NCBI GenBank assembly: GCA_963702555.1 | Contig: CAVPCW010000011.1 | Span: 186,001 to 250,000, forward strand | Length of the DNA: 64,000 nucleotides | Origin: CAMFLJ01 sp963702555 | GTDB taxonomy: Bacteria > Actinomycetota > Acidimicrobiia > Acidimicrobiales > Acidimicrobilacustridaceae | Direction: 5' to 3' | Shown: positions 8,953-16,568 of the stretch, piece by piece | Layout: every line of letters starts with the position of its first letter | How positions within the stretch are numbered: the first letter of the stretch is position 1 | The notes under the pieces: model-generated | What the model was told of the DNA's origin: nothing | What the model saw: only the letters and a program-made list of their open reading frames with translations | Databases searched by the model: none | Made by a program: the position numbers and the translations under genes

Positions 8953-9609
8953 GTGCGCATCACCCTGTCCACCGGCACGCCCGCCGAGCTGGCCCGTCCC
9001 GAGGGCGACGCCGAGCCCACGCTCGGCGTGGTGCTCTTCCCCGACATCATGGGGCTGCGTCCGCTGTTCGACGACATGTGCGCCCGGCTGGCCGCCGAGC
9101 ACGGCTGGGTCGTGGTGGCCCCCGAGCCCTTCCCGGGTCAGGAGGATCTCGACATCCCGTCGCGCATGGCACTGATGGCGCAGTTCTCCGACGACGCCCT
9201 GCAGGCCGACGCGCTCGCGGCCGCCGACGCCACCGGCTGCGATCGGGTGGCGGTCATGGGCTTCTGCATGGGCGGGATGCTCACGTTCAAGGCCGCGGCC
9301 AGCGGTCGCTTCGCCCGGGCGGCGGCGTTCTACGGGATGATCCGGCTGCCGGCCGACTGGGAGGGCTCGTTGGCCCAGCCCATCGACGCGCTGGCCTCAC
9401 CCGACCGGTGCCCGACCCTCGCCGTGATCGGTGGCATCGACCCCTACACGCCCGACGCCGACGTGGCCGACGCCGAGGCCCTCGGGGTGGAGATCGCCCG
9501 CTACGAGGAGGCCGACCACGGCTTCGTGCACGACGCGTCGCGCCCCACCCACCGCGCCGACGACGCGGCCGACGCCTGGCGCCGCGCCGTCGCCTTCCTC
9601 ACCGCCTGA
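8953..9609 (+). CDS. dienelactone hydrolase family protein
   Basis: A 218-residue alpha/beta hydrolase of the dienelactone hydrolase family. The nucleophile is Cys in the elbow GFCMGG (near residue 105), as in true dienelactone hydrolases; the acid is in VIGGIDPYTP and the His in EADHGFVHD. GTG 8953 is supported by a strong GGAGGA ribosome site (CACGGAGGAACCGTG). Aromatic degradation genes are absent nearby, so the physiological substrate is open; the gene may form a unit with disA upstream (47-bp gap). Confidence 0.88.
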   Translation: MRITLSTGTPAELARPEGDAEPTLGVVLFPDIMGLRPLFDDMCARLAAEHGWVVVAPEPFPGQEDLDIPSRMALMAQFSDDALQADALAAADATGCDRVAVMGFCMGGMLTFKAAASGRFARAAAFYGMIRLPADWEGSLAQPIDALASPDRCPTLAVIGGIDPYTPDADVADAEALGVEIARYEEADHGFVHDASRPTHRADDAADAWRRAVAFLTA

Positions 9610-9622
9610 GCGGTCCCTCTCC

Positions 9623-9674
9623 CGAAACGGTGCGCGTTCCCCGTGCCCGAGCGCAGGTCCTGCGCACGGTTTCG
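9623..9674. terminator. hairpin between convergent genes
   Basis: CGAAACGGTGCGC (9623-9635) pairs with GCGCACGGTTTCG (9662-9674) with one mismatch, around a 26-nt loop that itself holds partial repeats. It lies between two convergent stop codons (9609 and 9686) and could serve both. Confidence 0.5.
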
Positions 9675-9685
9675 TGGGGGGCGGG

Positions 9686-10990
9686 TCAGTTCTCGGCGGG
9701 GGAGGGGGTGTAGGTCACCGGCAGGTGCTTGATGGCGTCGACCAGGTTCATCCGCAGCCGCTCGGCGGGGCCGGCCACTTCGATGTCGGGGGTGCGGCGG
9801 GCCAGCTCCTCGAACATCATCTTGATCTCGAGCCGGGCCAGGTTGGCGCCCAGGCAGAAGTGGGCGCCGCCGCCACCGAAGGCGACGTGGTGGTTGATCT
9901 CGCGGCCGATGTCGAAGTCGTCGGCGGTGGGGCCGAACTCGGCTTCGTCGCGGTTGGCCGACGGGTACCAGAGCACGACCTTCTCGCCGGCCTTGATCTT
10001 CTGGCCGCCGAGCACGGTGTCGGCGGTGGCGGTGCGCCGGAAGAAGTTCACCGGGCTGGTGTAGCGGAGCACCTCCTCGACCATGGTGTCGGCCAGCTCG
10101 GGGTGGGCGATCCAGCGGTCCCACTGGTCGCGGTGCTCCATGAAGGCCATGAGGCCCTTGGAGATGGCGTTGCGGGTGGTCTCGTTGCCGGCCACGACGA
10201 GCAGGGCGAAGAAGAGGTCGCGCTCGAGGTCGGTGAGCTCGACGGTGGTGCCGTCGTCCATGGTGACCTGGGCGTCGGTGAGGCGGGTCCAGACGTCGTC
10301 GCCCGGGTGGGCCCGCTTGTCGTCGCTCAGCTCGTGGGCGTAGATGGCCATCTCCATGATGACGTTGCCGTAGTCGGAGCCCATCTCGTCGGCCGGTGCG
10401 CCGGATCCGTACTCGGAGTCCTGGCTGCCGATCATCCGGTTGCTCCAGTCGAACAGCTTGGAGCGATCCTCGGCGGGCACGCCCAGGATCTCGGCGATGG
10501 CGATCAGCGGCAGCTCGGCCGACACGTCGACCACGAAGTCGCAGGCCCCCAGCGGGGTGACCCGGTCGAGGACGGCGTTGGTCTTCTGGCGGAGGGCTTC
10601 GTCGAGGCGACGGATCATCCGGGGCGTGAACCCGCTGTTCACCAGCTTGCGGTAGCGGGTGTGCTGGGGCGGGTCGGTGCTGACCATCATCAGGCCGGGG
10701 CCGAGCTCCGGCGGCTGGTCGGTGAGGGCGATGCCGCCGGCACCGTTGCGGCCGGGGCCGGTCTGGTGGCTGTAGAGCAGGCCGGCCCGGTGCACCTCGG
10801 TGACGTGCTCGAAGGAGGTGACGAGCCAGAAGTCCTCGCCGTCGCTGCCCGCGGTGCCGGGGTGCTTGTAGACGGGCGCCTCGGCCCGCAGCCGGGCGAA
10901 CCACTCCGCCGGGTAGCGCTCGGCGAAGACGTCGAGGTCGGTGACGTCGATGTCGTCGAAGGTGTCGGGCGCGTTCGTGGTGTCGGTCAT
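9686..10990 (-). CDS. cytochrome P450
   Basis: A 434-residue soluble bacterial P450 monooxygenase. The heme loop is FGGGGAHFCLGANLARLE with the Cys ligand near residue 379; the I-helix has VAGNETTRN, the K-helix has EEVLRYTSP, and the N-terminal region contains the substrate-loop STDPPQHTRYRKLV. This last motif and the overall length resemble the CYP125/CYP142-like actinobacterial groups that hydroxylate sterol or fatty acyl chains, but assignment to one family needs comparison. A GGGGGA ribosome site precedes ATG 10990. It is divergent from an LLM-hydratase-SDR operon, which suggests a shared catabolic role. A redox partner is not adjacent. Confidence 0.93.
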   Translation of the reverse strand: MTDTTNAPDTFDDIDVTDLDVFAERYPAEWFARLRAEAPVYKHPGTAGSDGEDFWLVTSFEHVTEVHRAGLLYSHQTGPGRNGAGGIALTDQPPELGPGLMMVSTDPPQHTRYRKLVNSGFTPRMIRRLDEALRQKTNAVLDRVTPLGACDFVVDVSAELPLIAIAEILGVPAEDRSKLFDWSNRMIGSQDSEYGSGAPADEMGSDYGNVIMEMAIYAHELSDDKRAHPGDDVWTRLTDAQVTMDDGTTVELTDLERDLFFALLVVAGNETTRNAISKGLMAFMEHRDQWDRWIAHPELADTMVEEVLRYTSPVNFFRRTATADTVLGGQKIKAGEKVVLWYPSANRDEAEFGPTADDFDIGREINHHVAFGGGGAHFCLGANLARLEIKMMFEELARRTPDIEVAGPAERLRMNLVDAIKHLPVTYTPSPAEN

Positions 10991-11156
10991 CTCGGAGTCC
11001 CCCCGGCCGGTGCGGTCGTCCTGACATCTTCACAGGTGCGGGCGCCCCTGTGTGCACCGCCCCCCTTCGTCCTCGCCGTCCCCTTCGTCAGGGTCAGGTG
11101 CCACCGGCTAGAAACGTCGGGTCGCCCCGAGGGTGGGCGGCGGGGGAGGGCTCCAC

Positions 11157-12191
11157 ATGAAGGTCGACATCTCGCTGGCGATGACCGGGCCGGAGGGAGC
11201 CGCCGAGCGGGCCGCCGAGCTGGCGGCGACGGGCGCCGACGGGCTCTTCACGTTCGAGAACTCCCACGACGTGTTCTTCCCGCTCGTGCTGGCCAGCACC
11301 GCCACCGCCGGCACCACCGACCTCATGACCAACGTGGCCATGGCGTTCCCCCGGAGCCCCCTGCACATGGCCTACGCGGCCAACGACATGCAGCTGCTCA
11401 ACAAGGGCGGCTTCCGCCTGGGCCTGGGCTCGCAGATCCGCCCGCACATCCAGAAGCGCTACGGCTCCCGATGGGGCAAGCCGGCGGCGCAGATGCGCGA
11501 GATGGTCGAGGCCGTGAAGATGATCCTCGATCACTTCGCCGGCGAGGGCCCGTTCCGGTACGAGGGCGAGTACACGACCCACACCCTCATGACCCCGAAC
11601 TTCAACCCGGGCCCCAACCCCTACGGCAAGCCCATGGTCCACGTCGGCGCCCTCGGCCCGAAGATGTGCGAGATGACCGCCGAGGTCGCCGACGGCATCC
11701 TCGTCATGCCGTTCAACTCCGAGCGCCACTTCGCCGAGCGCACGCTCCCGGCCGTCGACCGGGGCCTCGAGAAGGCGGGCCGCACCCGTGACGACCTCGA
11801 GATCGTGCTCGAGGTCATCTGCGGCATCGGCACGACCGACGAGGAGATCGAGGTCGCGAGCCGGGGCGTGAAGGGCCTGCTGTCGTTCTACGGCTCGACG
11901 CCGTCGTACAAGCCGGTGCTCGACGTCGAGGGCTGGGGCGACCTCCAGCCGCAGCTCAACGCCCTCTCCAAGCAGGGTGACTGGGTCGGCATGTCGGGGC
12001 TCATCACCGACGAGATGGCCCACACCATCTCCGTGGTCGGCACCCCCCAGCAGGTCGCCGAGGAGATCCAGCGCCGCTACGGCCACGCCGCCGACCGCGT
12101 CTGCCTCTACTTCCCCGGCTACCCGATCACCGACGAGGTGATCGCCGAGACCGTGGCGGCGGTGAAGGCGGTCTCGGGAGAGACGGCGTGA
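11157..12191 (+). CDS. LLM-class F420-dependent oxidoreductase (TIGR03617-like)
   Basis: A 344-residue luciferase-like monooxygenase fold protein (MKVDISLAMTGPEGAAERA start; GADGLFTFENSHDVFFPL; GLGSQIRPHIQKRYG). The arrangement matches the TIGR03617-type F420-dependent enzymes that often sit in lipid degradation clusters. ATG 11157 follows GGGGAGGG. It begins an operon in which each next gene overlaps the previous stop by 4 bp (GTGA at 12188 and 13039), so the three products are probably made together. Use of F420 rather than FMN is inferred from family, not seen. Confidence 0.85.
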   Translation: MKVDISLAMTGPEGAAERAAELAATGADGLFTFENSHDVFFPLVLASTATAGTTDLMTNVAMAFPRSPLHMAYAANDMQLLNKGGFRLGLGSQIRPHIQKRYGSRWGKPAAQMREMVEAVKMILDHFAGEGPFRYEGEYTTHTLMTPNFNPGPNPYGKPMVHVGALGPKMCEMTAEVADGILVMPFNSERHFAERTLPAVDRGLEKAGRTRDDLEIVLEVICGIGTTDEEIEVASRGVKGLLSFYGSTPSYKPVLDVEGWGDLQPQLNALSKQGDWVGMSGLITDEMAHTISVVGTPQQVAEEIQRRYGHAADRVCLYFPGYPITDEVIAETVAAVKAVSGETA

Positions 12192-13042
12192 CCACCCCGA
12201 TCGACACCGGCACCGACGACCTGCTCGCCGAGCTCCACGACGACGGCGTCCTCGTCGCCACCCTGAACCGGCCCGAGACCCGCAACGCCTTCAGCGGCGC
12301 CATGGGCAACGCCCTGTCGGAGATCTACCGCCGGGCCGACACCGACGACGACGTGCGGGTCGTGGTCGTCACCGGCACCCCGCCCGCGTTCTGCGCCGGG
12401 GCCGACTTCTCCAACGGCTCCGACGTGTTCGAGCGCAAGGAGACCTCCGAGGGCTTCCGGGCCAACCCGCTGACCACCAGTGCCTGGCAGATCCGCAAGC
12501 CGGTGATCGCCGCCGTCAACGGCCACGCCATCGGCATCGGGTTCACCATCACCCTGCACTGCGACCTGCGCTTCATGGCACGCGACGCCAAGTACGGCAT
12601 CGTGCAGGTGCGTCGGGGCGTGATGCCCGACGGGTCGAGCACGTGGACCCTTCCCCGCATCGTCGGCATGGCCAAGGCCGCCGACATCATGCTCACCGGC
12701 CGCACCTTCACCGGCGACGAGGCCGAGTCGCTCGGCGTGGCGTCACGGGTGCTCGACAACGACGACGTGCTGCCCCACGCCCTCGAGGTCGCCCACGACA
12801 TGGCGGTCAACACCGCGCCCGTGTCGGTGGCGGTCACCAAGCGGTTGCTGTGGTCGTCGTTCGGGCTCAACCCCACGCAGGCGGCGAAGGCCGAGAGCGA
12901 CCTGCACGTCCACATCATGGGGGAGGCCGACGCCCGCGAAGGCGTGATGGCCTACCTCGAGCGCCGTGAGCCCGAGTGGTCGATGACCGTGAACGACAAC
13001 TGGCCGGCCGAGTGGCCCGCACCGGAGGACGAGGTCCTGTGA
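12188..13042 (+). CDS. enoyl-CoA hydratase/isomerase family protein
   Basis: A 284-residue crotonase-fold protein. The oxyanion-hole segments are FCAGADFSNGSDVF (near residue 63) and the HAIGIGFTITLHCDLRF region (near 112), followed by VRRGVMPDGSSTWTLPR. The second catalytic position is PDGSSTW rather than the Glu-containing form of classical hydratases, so isomerase or another crotonase activity is possible. GTG 12188 overlaps the previous stop by 4 bp. It probably acts on a CoA thioester within the neighbouring oxidoreductase and SDR pathway. Confidence 0.88.
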   Translation: MTTPIDTGTDDLLAELHDDGVLVATLNRPETRNAFSGAMGNALSEIYRRADTDDDVRVVVVTGTPPAFCAGADFSNGSDVFERKETSEGFRANPLTTSAWQIRKPVIAAVNGHAIGIGFTITLHCDLRFMARDAKYGIVQVRRGVMPDGSSTWTLPRIVGMAKAADIMLTGRTFTGDEAESLGVASRVLDNDDVLPHALEVAHDMAVNTAPVSVAVTKRLLWSSFGLNPTQAAKAESDLHVHIMGEADAREGVMAYLERREPEWSMTVNDNWPAEWPAPEDEVL

Positions 13043-13989
13043 GCGACGCACCCACCACCACCACGACCGACGTCCTCGAGGGCGTCGACCTGTCGGGCCG
13101 CACCATCCTCGTCACCGGCGCCACCACCGGCATCGGCCGCGAGACCGCCCGGGCCCTCGCCGCCGCCGGCGCCTCGGTGGTGATCACCGCCCGCTCCGAC
13201 GACAAGGGCGCCGCCACCGTCGCCGGGATGCTCGACCGCGTGCCGGGGGCCGACGTCTCCTACGAGGTGCTCGAGCTCGGCTCGCTCGACAGCGTCCGGG
13301 CGTTCACCGACCGCTTCGCCGCCACCCACGACCGCCTCGACGTGCTCATCGGCAACGCCGGGATCATGGCGGTGCCGTTCGGCCGCACCGACGACGGCTT
13401 CGAGCTCCAGTTCGGCACCAACCACCTCGGCCACTTCGACCTCGTCGGCCGGCTGCTGCCGCTGCTCGTGGCCAGCGCCCCGTCGCGCGTCGTGCTGCTC
13501 AGCTCCGGTGGCCACATGGCCTCCGACATCCACTGGGACGACCCCAACTTCGAGTCCCACGAGTACAACAAGATGGACGCCTACGGGCAGTCGAAGACCG
13601 CCAACATCCTCCACGCGGTCGAGCTCGAGCGGCGCTACGGCCCGCTCGGCGTGCACGCCTACGCGGTGCACCCCGGCATGGTGGCCACCCAGCTCGGGCG
13701 CAACTTCACCCCCGACGTCATGGAGGACCTCGCCGCCCGGGCCGCCTCGGCGCCGTCCGGCTCCGGGAAGCTGCCGCCGGTCGTCGGCACCGACGTCGGT
13801 GCCGCCACCTCGGTCTGGGCCGCCACCGCGCCGGAGCTCGACGCCCGGGGCGGCACCTACCTCGCCGACTGCGCGGTCGCCACGGCGGCGCCCTATGCCA
13901 TGGACCCCGACGCCGCGGCGCGGCTGTGGGCCCTCAGCGAGGAGCTCGTCGGCGAGACCTTCCCCGCCCCCGCCGGCCCCTCGGCCTGA
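13039..13989 (+). CDS. short-chain dehydrogenase/reductase (retinol-dehydrogenase-like)
   Basis: A 316-residue SDR. The cofactor motif is TGATTGIGRE (near residue 31), then NAG in IGNAGIMAV, catalytic Ser in VVLLSSGGHM and the YGQSK active site. The long C-terminal region and NHLGHFDLVGRL place it in the retinol dehydrogenase/protochlorophyllide-reductase-like group. GTG 13039 overlaps the hydratase stop by 4 bp. Likely role: NAD(P)-dependent oxidation of a hydroxyl in the same catabolic route. An imperfect hairpin follows the stop. Confidence 0.88.
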   Translation: MSDAPTTTTTDVLEGVDLSGRTILVTGATTGIGRETARALAAAGASVVITARSDDKGAATVAGMLDRVPGADVSYEVLELGSLDSVRAFTDRFAATHDRLDVLIGNAGIMAVPFGRTDDGFELQFGTNHLGHFDLVGRLLPLLVASAPSRVVLLSSGGHMASDIHWDDPNFESHEYNKMDAYGQSKTANILHAVELERRYGPLGVHAYAVHPGMVATQLGRNFTPDVMEDLAARAASAPSGSGKLPPVVGTDVGAATSVWAATAPELDARGGTYLADCAVATAAPYAMDPDAAARLWALSEELVGETFPAPAGPSA

Positions 13990-14010
13990 CCACCTCGAAC
14001 TGCACCCACT

Positions 14011-14047
14011 GGCTCACCTGGTCGCCTTTTCGGCGACCACGCGAGCC
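14011..14047. terminator. hairpin between convergent genes, TGGCTCAC-type arm
   Basis: GGCTCACCTGGTCGCC (14011-14026) pairs with GGCGACCACGCGAGCC (14032-14047) apart from a central mismatch, with a TTTTC loop. It lies between the SDR stop (13989) and the regulator stop (14071) and probably terminates both. Confidence 0.55.
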
Positions 14048-14070
14048 GGAGGCTCGGTGGTGAGGGTGGG

Positions 14071-14730
14071 TCAGCGGGCCCGGAGGGCCAGCTGCTCGCG
14101 GTTGGTGATGCGGTACCGGCGGTCGGCCTGCTCGATCCAGCCGAGCTTCACGAAGCTGGCGATGGCCTTGTTGACCCGCTCGCGGGAGGCGCCCACCATG
14201 CCGGCGAGCTCTTCCTGGGTGATCGGGAGGGAGAACTCGTCGGCCTCGCCGGCCAGCTCGAGCAGCCGCTTGGCGGTGCGCCCGGTGACGTCGAGGAAGA
14301 CGGAGTCGGCGAGCTGCTCATCGGTGTTGCGCAGGCGCACGGCCAGCATCTCGACCACGTTCCAGAGCAGCTCGGGCTTGGCCTTGTAGATGGCCCGCAG
14401 CGGCTCGTAGGGGATGGCCAGCACGTCGGAGGGCTCGAGGGCACGGGCCTCGGCCGAGCGGGCCCGGCCGTCGAAGAGGGCCATCTCGCCGAAGAGGTCG
14501 CCGCGCTCCATGAGCGCCATCACGGACTCACGGCCGTCGATCGAGCGGTTGGCGATGGCGATGCGCCCCGACGACACGACGAAGAGCTCGGTGCCCTCGT
14601 CGCCCTCGGTGAAGAGCACCCCACCCCGGTTGAACGAGCGGCGCTCGGCCGCGGCAACCAGGTCGTTGAGGGACTCGCCCTCGAAGTCCTTGAAGAACTC
14701 GACGTTGCTGAGCAGATCTGGGTCGACCAC
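14071..14730 (-). CDS. Crp/Fnr-family transcriptional regulator
   Basis: A 219-residue cyclic-nucleotide-binding-type regulator. The N-terminal cNMP-binding fold (LFTEGDEGTELFVVSSGRI, then GDLFGEMALFDGRARSAEA, residues 35-95) contains the GEMAL and R-S-A core of cAMP-binding pockets. The C-terminal winged helix has ITQEELAGMVGASRERVNKA (about 165-185). GTG 14730 lies 8 nt from a TAGGCT hexamer and starts the protein where the fold starts; the open frame upstream to 15174 is a shadow of carD. It resembles mycobacterial Crp (Rv3676). It is divergent from carD. Confidence 0.9.
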   Translation of the reverse strand: MVDPDLLSNVEFFKDFEGESLNDLVAAAERRSFNRGGVLFTEGDEGTELFVVSSGRIAIANRSIDGRESVMALMERGDLFGEMALFDGRARSAEARALEPSDVLAIPYEPLRAIYKAKPELLWNVVEMLAVRLRNTDEQLADSVFLDVTGRTAKRLLELAGEADEFSLPITQEELAGMVGASRERVNKAIASFVKLGWIEQADRRYRITNREQLALRAR

Positions 14731-14738
14731 GGTTCGGG

Positions 14739-14744
14739 AGCCTA
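14739..14744 (-). promoter_or_regulatory. -10 hexamer TAGGCT, 8 nt before GTG 14730
   Basis: This leaderless-type spacing decides the start of the Crp/Fnr gene. Confidence 0.6.
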
Positions 14745-14855
14745 CTGCCCGGTCCGGCGCCAGGTCGGGCTCCCTCTGCGTGACCTCGCCGCCACGTCCC
14801 GACACCGCCGTCGGAGGCGTCGCCGCAGCGGCGTTCCGGGGGAGGGAGAGCCGTC

Positions 14856-14861
14856 TACCCT
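14856..14861 (+). promoter_or_regulatory. probable carD -10 hexamer TACCCT
   Basis: It lies 37 nt upstream of the carD ATG. This gene keeps a short leader with a GGAG ribosome site, unlike the leaderless genes around it. Confidence 0.45.
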
Positions 14862-14898
14862 GTGCCCGCCACGCCCGGCCCTCTACGTCTGGAGCAGC

Positions 14899-15378
14899 AT
14901 GTCGTTCGACGTCGGTGACAAGGTCGTCTACCCCCACCACGGCGCCGCCGTGATCGAGCGGCGGGAGACGAGGACGGCCTTCGGCGAGGAGAAGGAGTAC
15001 TTCTTCCTGCGCCTCTCCTACGGCGACCTGACCGCCATGGTCCCGGTGGACAACACCGAGGAGGTCGGCCTGCGCGAGGTCATCGACGCCGACGAGGTGA
15101 CCGAGGTCTTCGACCTGCTCGCCAAGAAGGACGCCCGCATGCCGAGCAACTGGTCGCGGCGCTTCAAGAACCACGCCGAGAAGCTGAAGTCGGGCGACGT
15201 CTACGAGGTCGCCGAGGTCGTGCGGAACCTGTCGCAGCGCGACGCCGAGAAGGGGCTGTCGGCGGGCGAGAAGCGCATGCTGGCCAAGGCCCGCGAGATC
15301 CTCATCTCCGAGCTGATCTTCGCCCTCGACGTCCCGGCCGAGGAGGCCGAGGCCAAGCTCGACGAGGCGCTCCGCTGA
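14899..15378 (+). CDS. carD: CarD-family RNA polymerase-binding regulator
   Basis: CarD stabilises the RNA polymerase open complex and is essential in mycobacteria. The 159-residue protein begins FDVGDKVVYPHHGAAVIERR, the CarD/TRCF Tudor-like RNA polymerase interaction domain, and continues into the helical DNA-binding domain with PSNWSRRFKNHAEKL (about residue 80), which carries the conserved Trp. Length matches mycobacterial CarD. GGAGCAGC precedes the ATG. It heads a tight run with ispD, ispF, rlmB and a lipoprotein gene, the order seen in many actinobacteria. Confidence 0.96.
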   Translation: MSFDVGDKVVYPHHGAAVIERRETRTAFGEEKEYFFLRLSYGDLTAMVPVDNTEEVGLREVIDADEVTEVFDLLAKKDARMPSNWSRRFKNHAEKLKSGDVYEVAEVVRNLSQRDAEKGLSAGEKRMLAKAREILISELIFALDVPAEEAEAKLDEALR

Positions 15379-16082
15379 GCGGGGCCGGCGCCGGGGCCGC
15401 GCCGGCTGACGGGCCGGTCTGGGCCGTCGTGCTCGCGGCCGGGTCGGGCAGCCGCTACGGCCCCCAGCCCAAGCAGTACGAGGTGCTCGGCGACGAGCGC
15501 GTCATCGACCGGTCGCTGGCCACGGCCCGCGCCGCCGCCGACCACGTGGTCGTGGTCTTGGCCCCAGCCGACCAGGCCGAGGGCGAGGCCCTGGTGGAGA
15601 GCGGCGCCGCCGACGTGGCCGTCGAGGGCGGTGCCGAGCGGGCCGACTCGGTGCGGGCCGCGCTGGCCGTCATCGACGCCGACGCCGCGGTGATCGTCGT
15701 GCACGACGCGGCCCGCCCGCTGGCCTCGGCCGAGCTCCACCAGGCCGTGGTGGCCGCGGTGCATGCCGGTGCCGACGCCGTCATCCCGGCCGTGCCGGTC
15801 ACCGACACCATCAAGCGCGTCCGCCACGACGAGCACGGCGACGCCGTGGTGGTCGAGACCCTGGACCGCGCCCACCTCGTGGCGGTGCAGACCCCGCAGG
15901 CCTTCCGGGCCGACCTGCTGCGTGCCGCCCACGCCGACGGTGCCGACGCCACCGACGACGCCGGGTTGGTCGAAGCGGTCGGCGGCACGGTCGTGGTGGT
16001 GCCCGGCGAGGCCACCAACCTGAAGATCACCGGCCCCAACGACCTCGCCGTGGCGACCGCCCTGTTGCGCGCCCTCGGGTAG
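15375..16082 (+). CDS. ispD: 2-C-methyl-D-erythritol 4-phosphate cytidylyltransferase, start codon uncertain
   Basis: IspD transfers CMP to methylerythritol phosphate in the MEP isoprenoid pathway. The nucleotide site is VVLAAGSGSRYG, followed by PKQY, VHDAARPL and the C-terminal VPGEATNLKIT. The first canonical start codon, GTG 15429, falls inside the first beta strand and would cut off WAVV. An in-frame CTG at 15375 overlaps the carD stop as CTGA, the same geometry as the ATGA/GTGA overlaps elsewhere here, and gives 235 residues, a normal length. I therefore propose 15375, with 15429 as alternative; a wrong base (GTGA misread) is also possible. Confidence 0.9.
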   Translation: MSGAGAGAAPADGPVWAVVLAAGSGSRYGPQPKQYEVLGDERVIDRSLATARAAADHVVVVLAPADQAEGEALVESGAADVAVEGGAERADSVRAALAVIDADAAVIVVHDAARPLASAELHQAVVAAVHAGADAVIPAVPVTDTIKRVRHDEHGDAVVVETLDRAHLVAVQTPQAFRADLLRAAHADGADATDDAGLVEAVGGTVVVVPGEATNLKITGPNDLAVATALLRALG

Positions 16083-16085
16083 GTT
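16080..16085 (+). promoter_or_regulatory. -10 hexamer TAGGTT, 6 nt before ispF ATG 16092
   Basis: The hexamer overlaps the ispD stop codon TAG. It suggests a second, leaderless promoter inside the carD-ispD-ispF run. Confidence 0.4.
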
Positions 16086-16091
16086 GCCCCC

Positions 16092-16568
16092 ATGACGGTC
16101 CGGGTCGGTCAAGGCTTCGACGTGCACGCCTTCTCCGACGCCCCCGACCGGGTGCTGGTGCTCGGCGGTGTCGTGTTCGAGGGCGAGCGCGGCCTGGTCG
16201 GCCACAGCGACGCCGACGTCATCGCCCACGCCTGCGCCGACGCGCTGCTCGGGGCCGCCGGCCTCGGCGACATCGGCCAGCACTTCCCCGACACCGACCC
16301 GACCTGGGCCGGCGCCGACAGCATCGGCCTGCTCACCGAGGTCGCCGGCCGCGTGCGGGCGGCGGGCTGGGAGCCCGGCAACGTCGACTGTGCCGTGGTG
16401 TGCGAACGCCCCAAGCTGGCCCCCCGGAGGGATCTCATGCAGGACCGACTCACCGCCGCTGTCGGCGCTCCCGTCACCGTGAAGGGCAATCGGGCCGAGG
16501 GCCTGGGTGCCCTCGGTCGTGCGGAGGGCATCGCCTGCTTCGCCGTCGCCGTGGTGAGCGCCCGATGA
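16092..16568 (+). CDS. ispF: 2-C-methyl-D-erythritol 2,4-cyclodiphosphate synthase
   Basis: IspF cyclises CDP-methylerythritol phosphate in the MEP pathway. The 158-residue protein has the metal-binding GQGFDVHAF (residues 6-14), GHSDADVIAHACADALLGA, GDIGQHFPDTD and the C-terminal RAEGLGALGRAEGIACFAV. Length and motifs are complete. The segment VKGNRAEGLGALGR differs mildly from the usual KATTTEGLGFTGR. The gene directly follows ispD and overlaps the next start by 4 bp (ATGA). Confidence 0.96.
   Translation: MTVRVGQGFDVHAFSDAPDRVLVLGGVVFEGERGLVGHSDADVIAHACADALLGAAGLGDIGQHFPDTDPTWAGADSIGLLTEVAGRVRAAGWEPGNVDCAVVCERPKLAPRRDLMQDRLTAAVGAPVTVKGNRAEGLGALGRAEGIACFAVAVVSAR

Noticed and set aside
11034..11156. 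Riboswitch or small RNA in the P450-LLM intergenic region
   Set aside because: I could find no conserved riboswitch core or strong stem; it is adequately explained as two divergent promoters.
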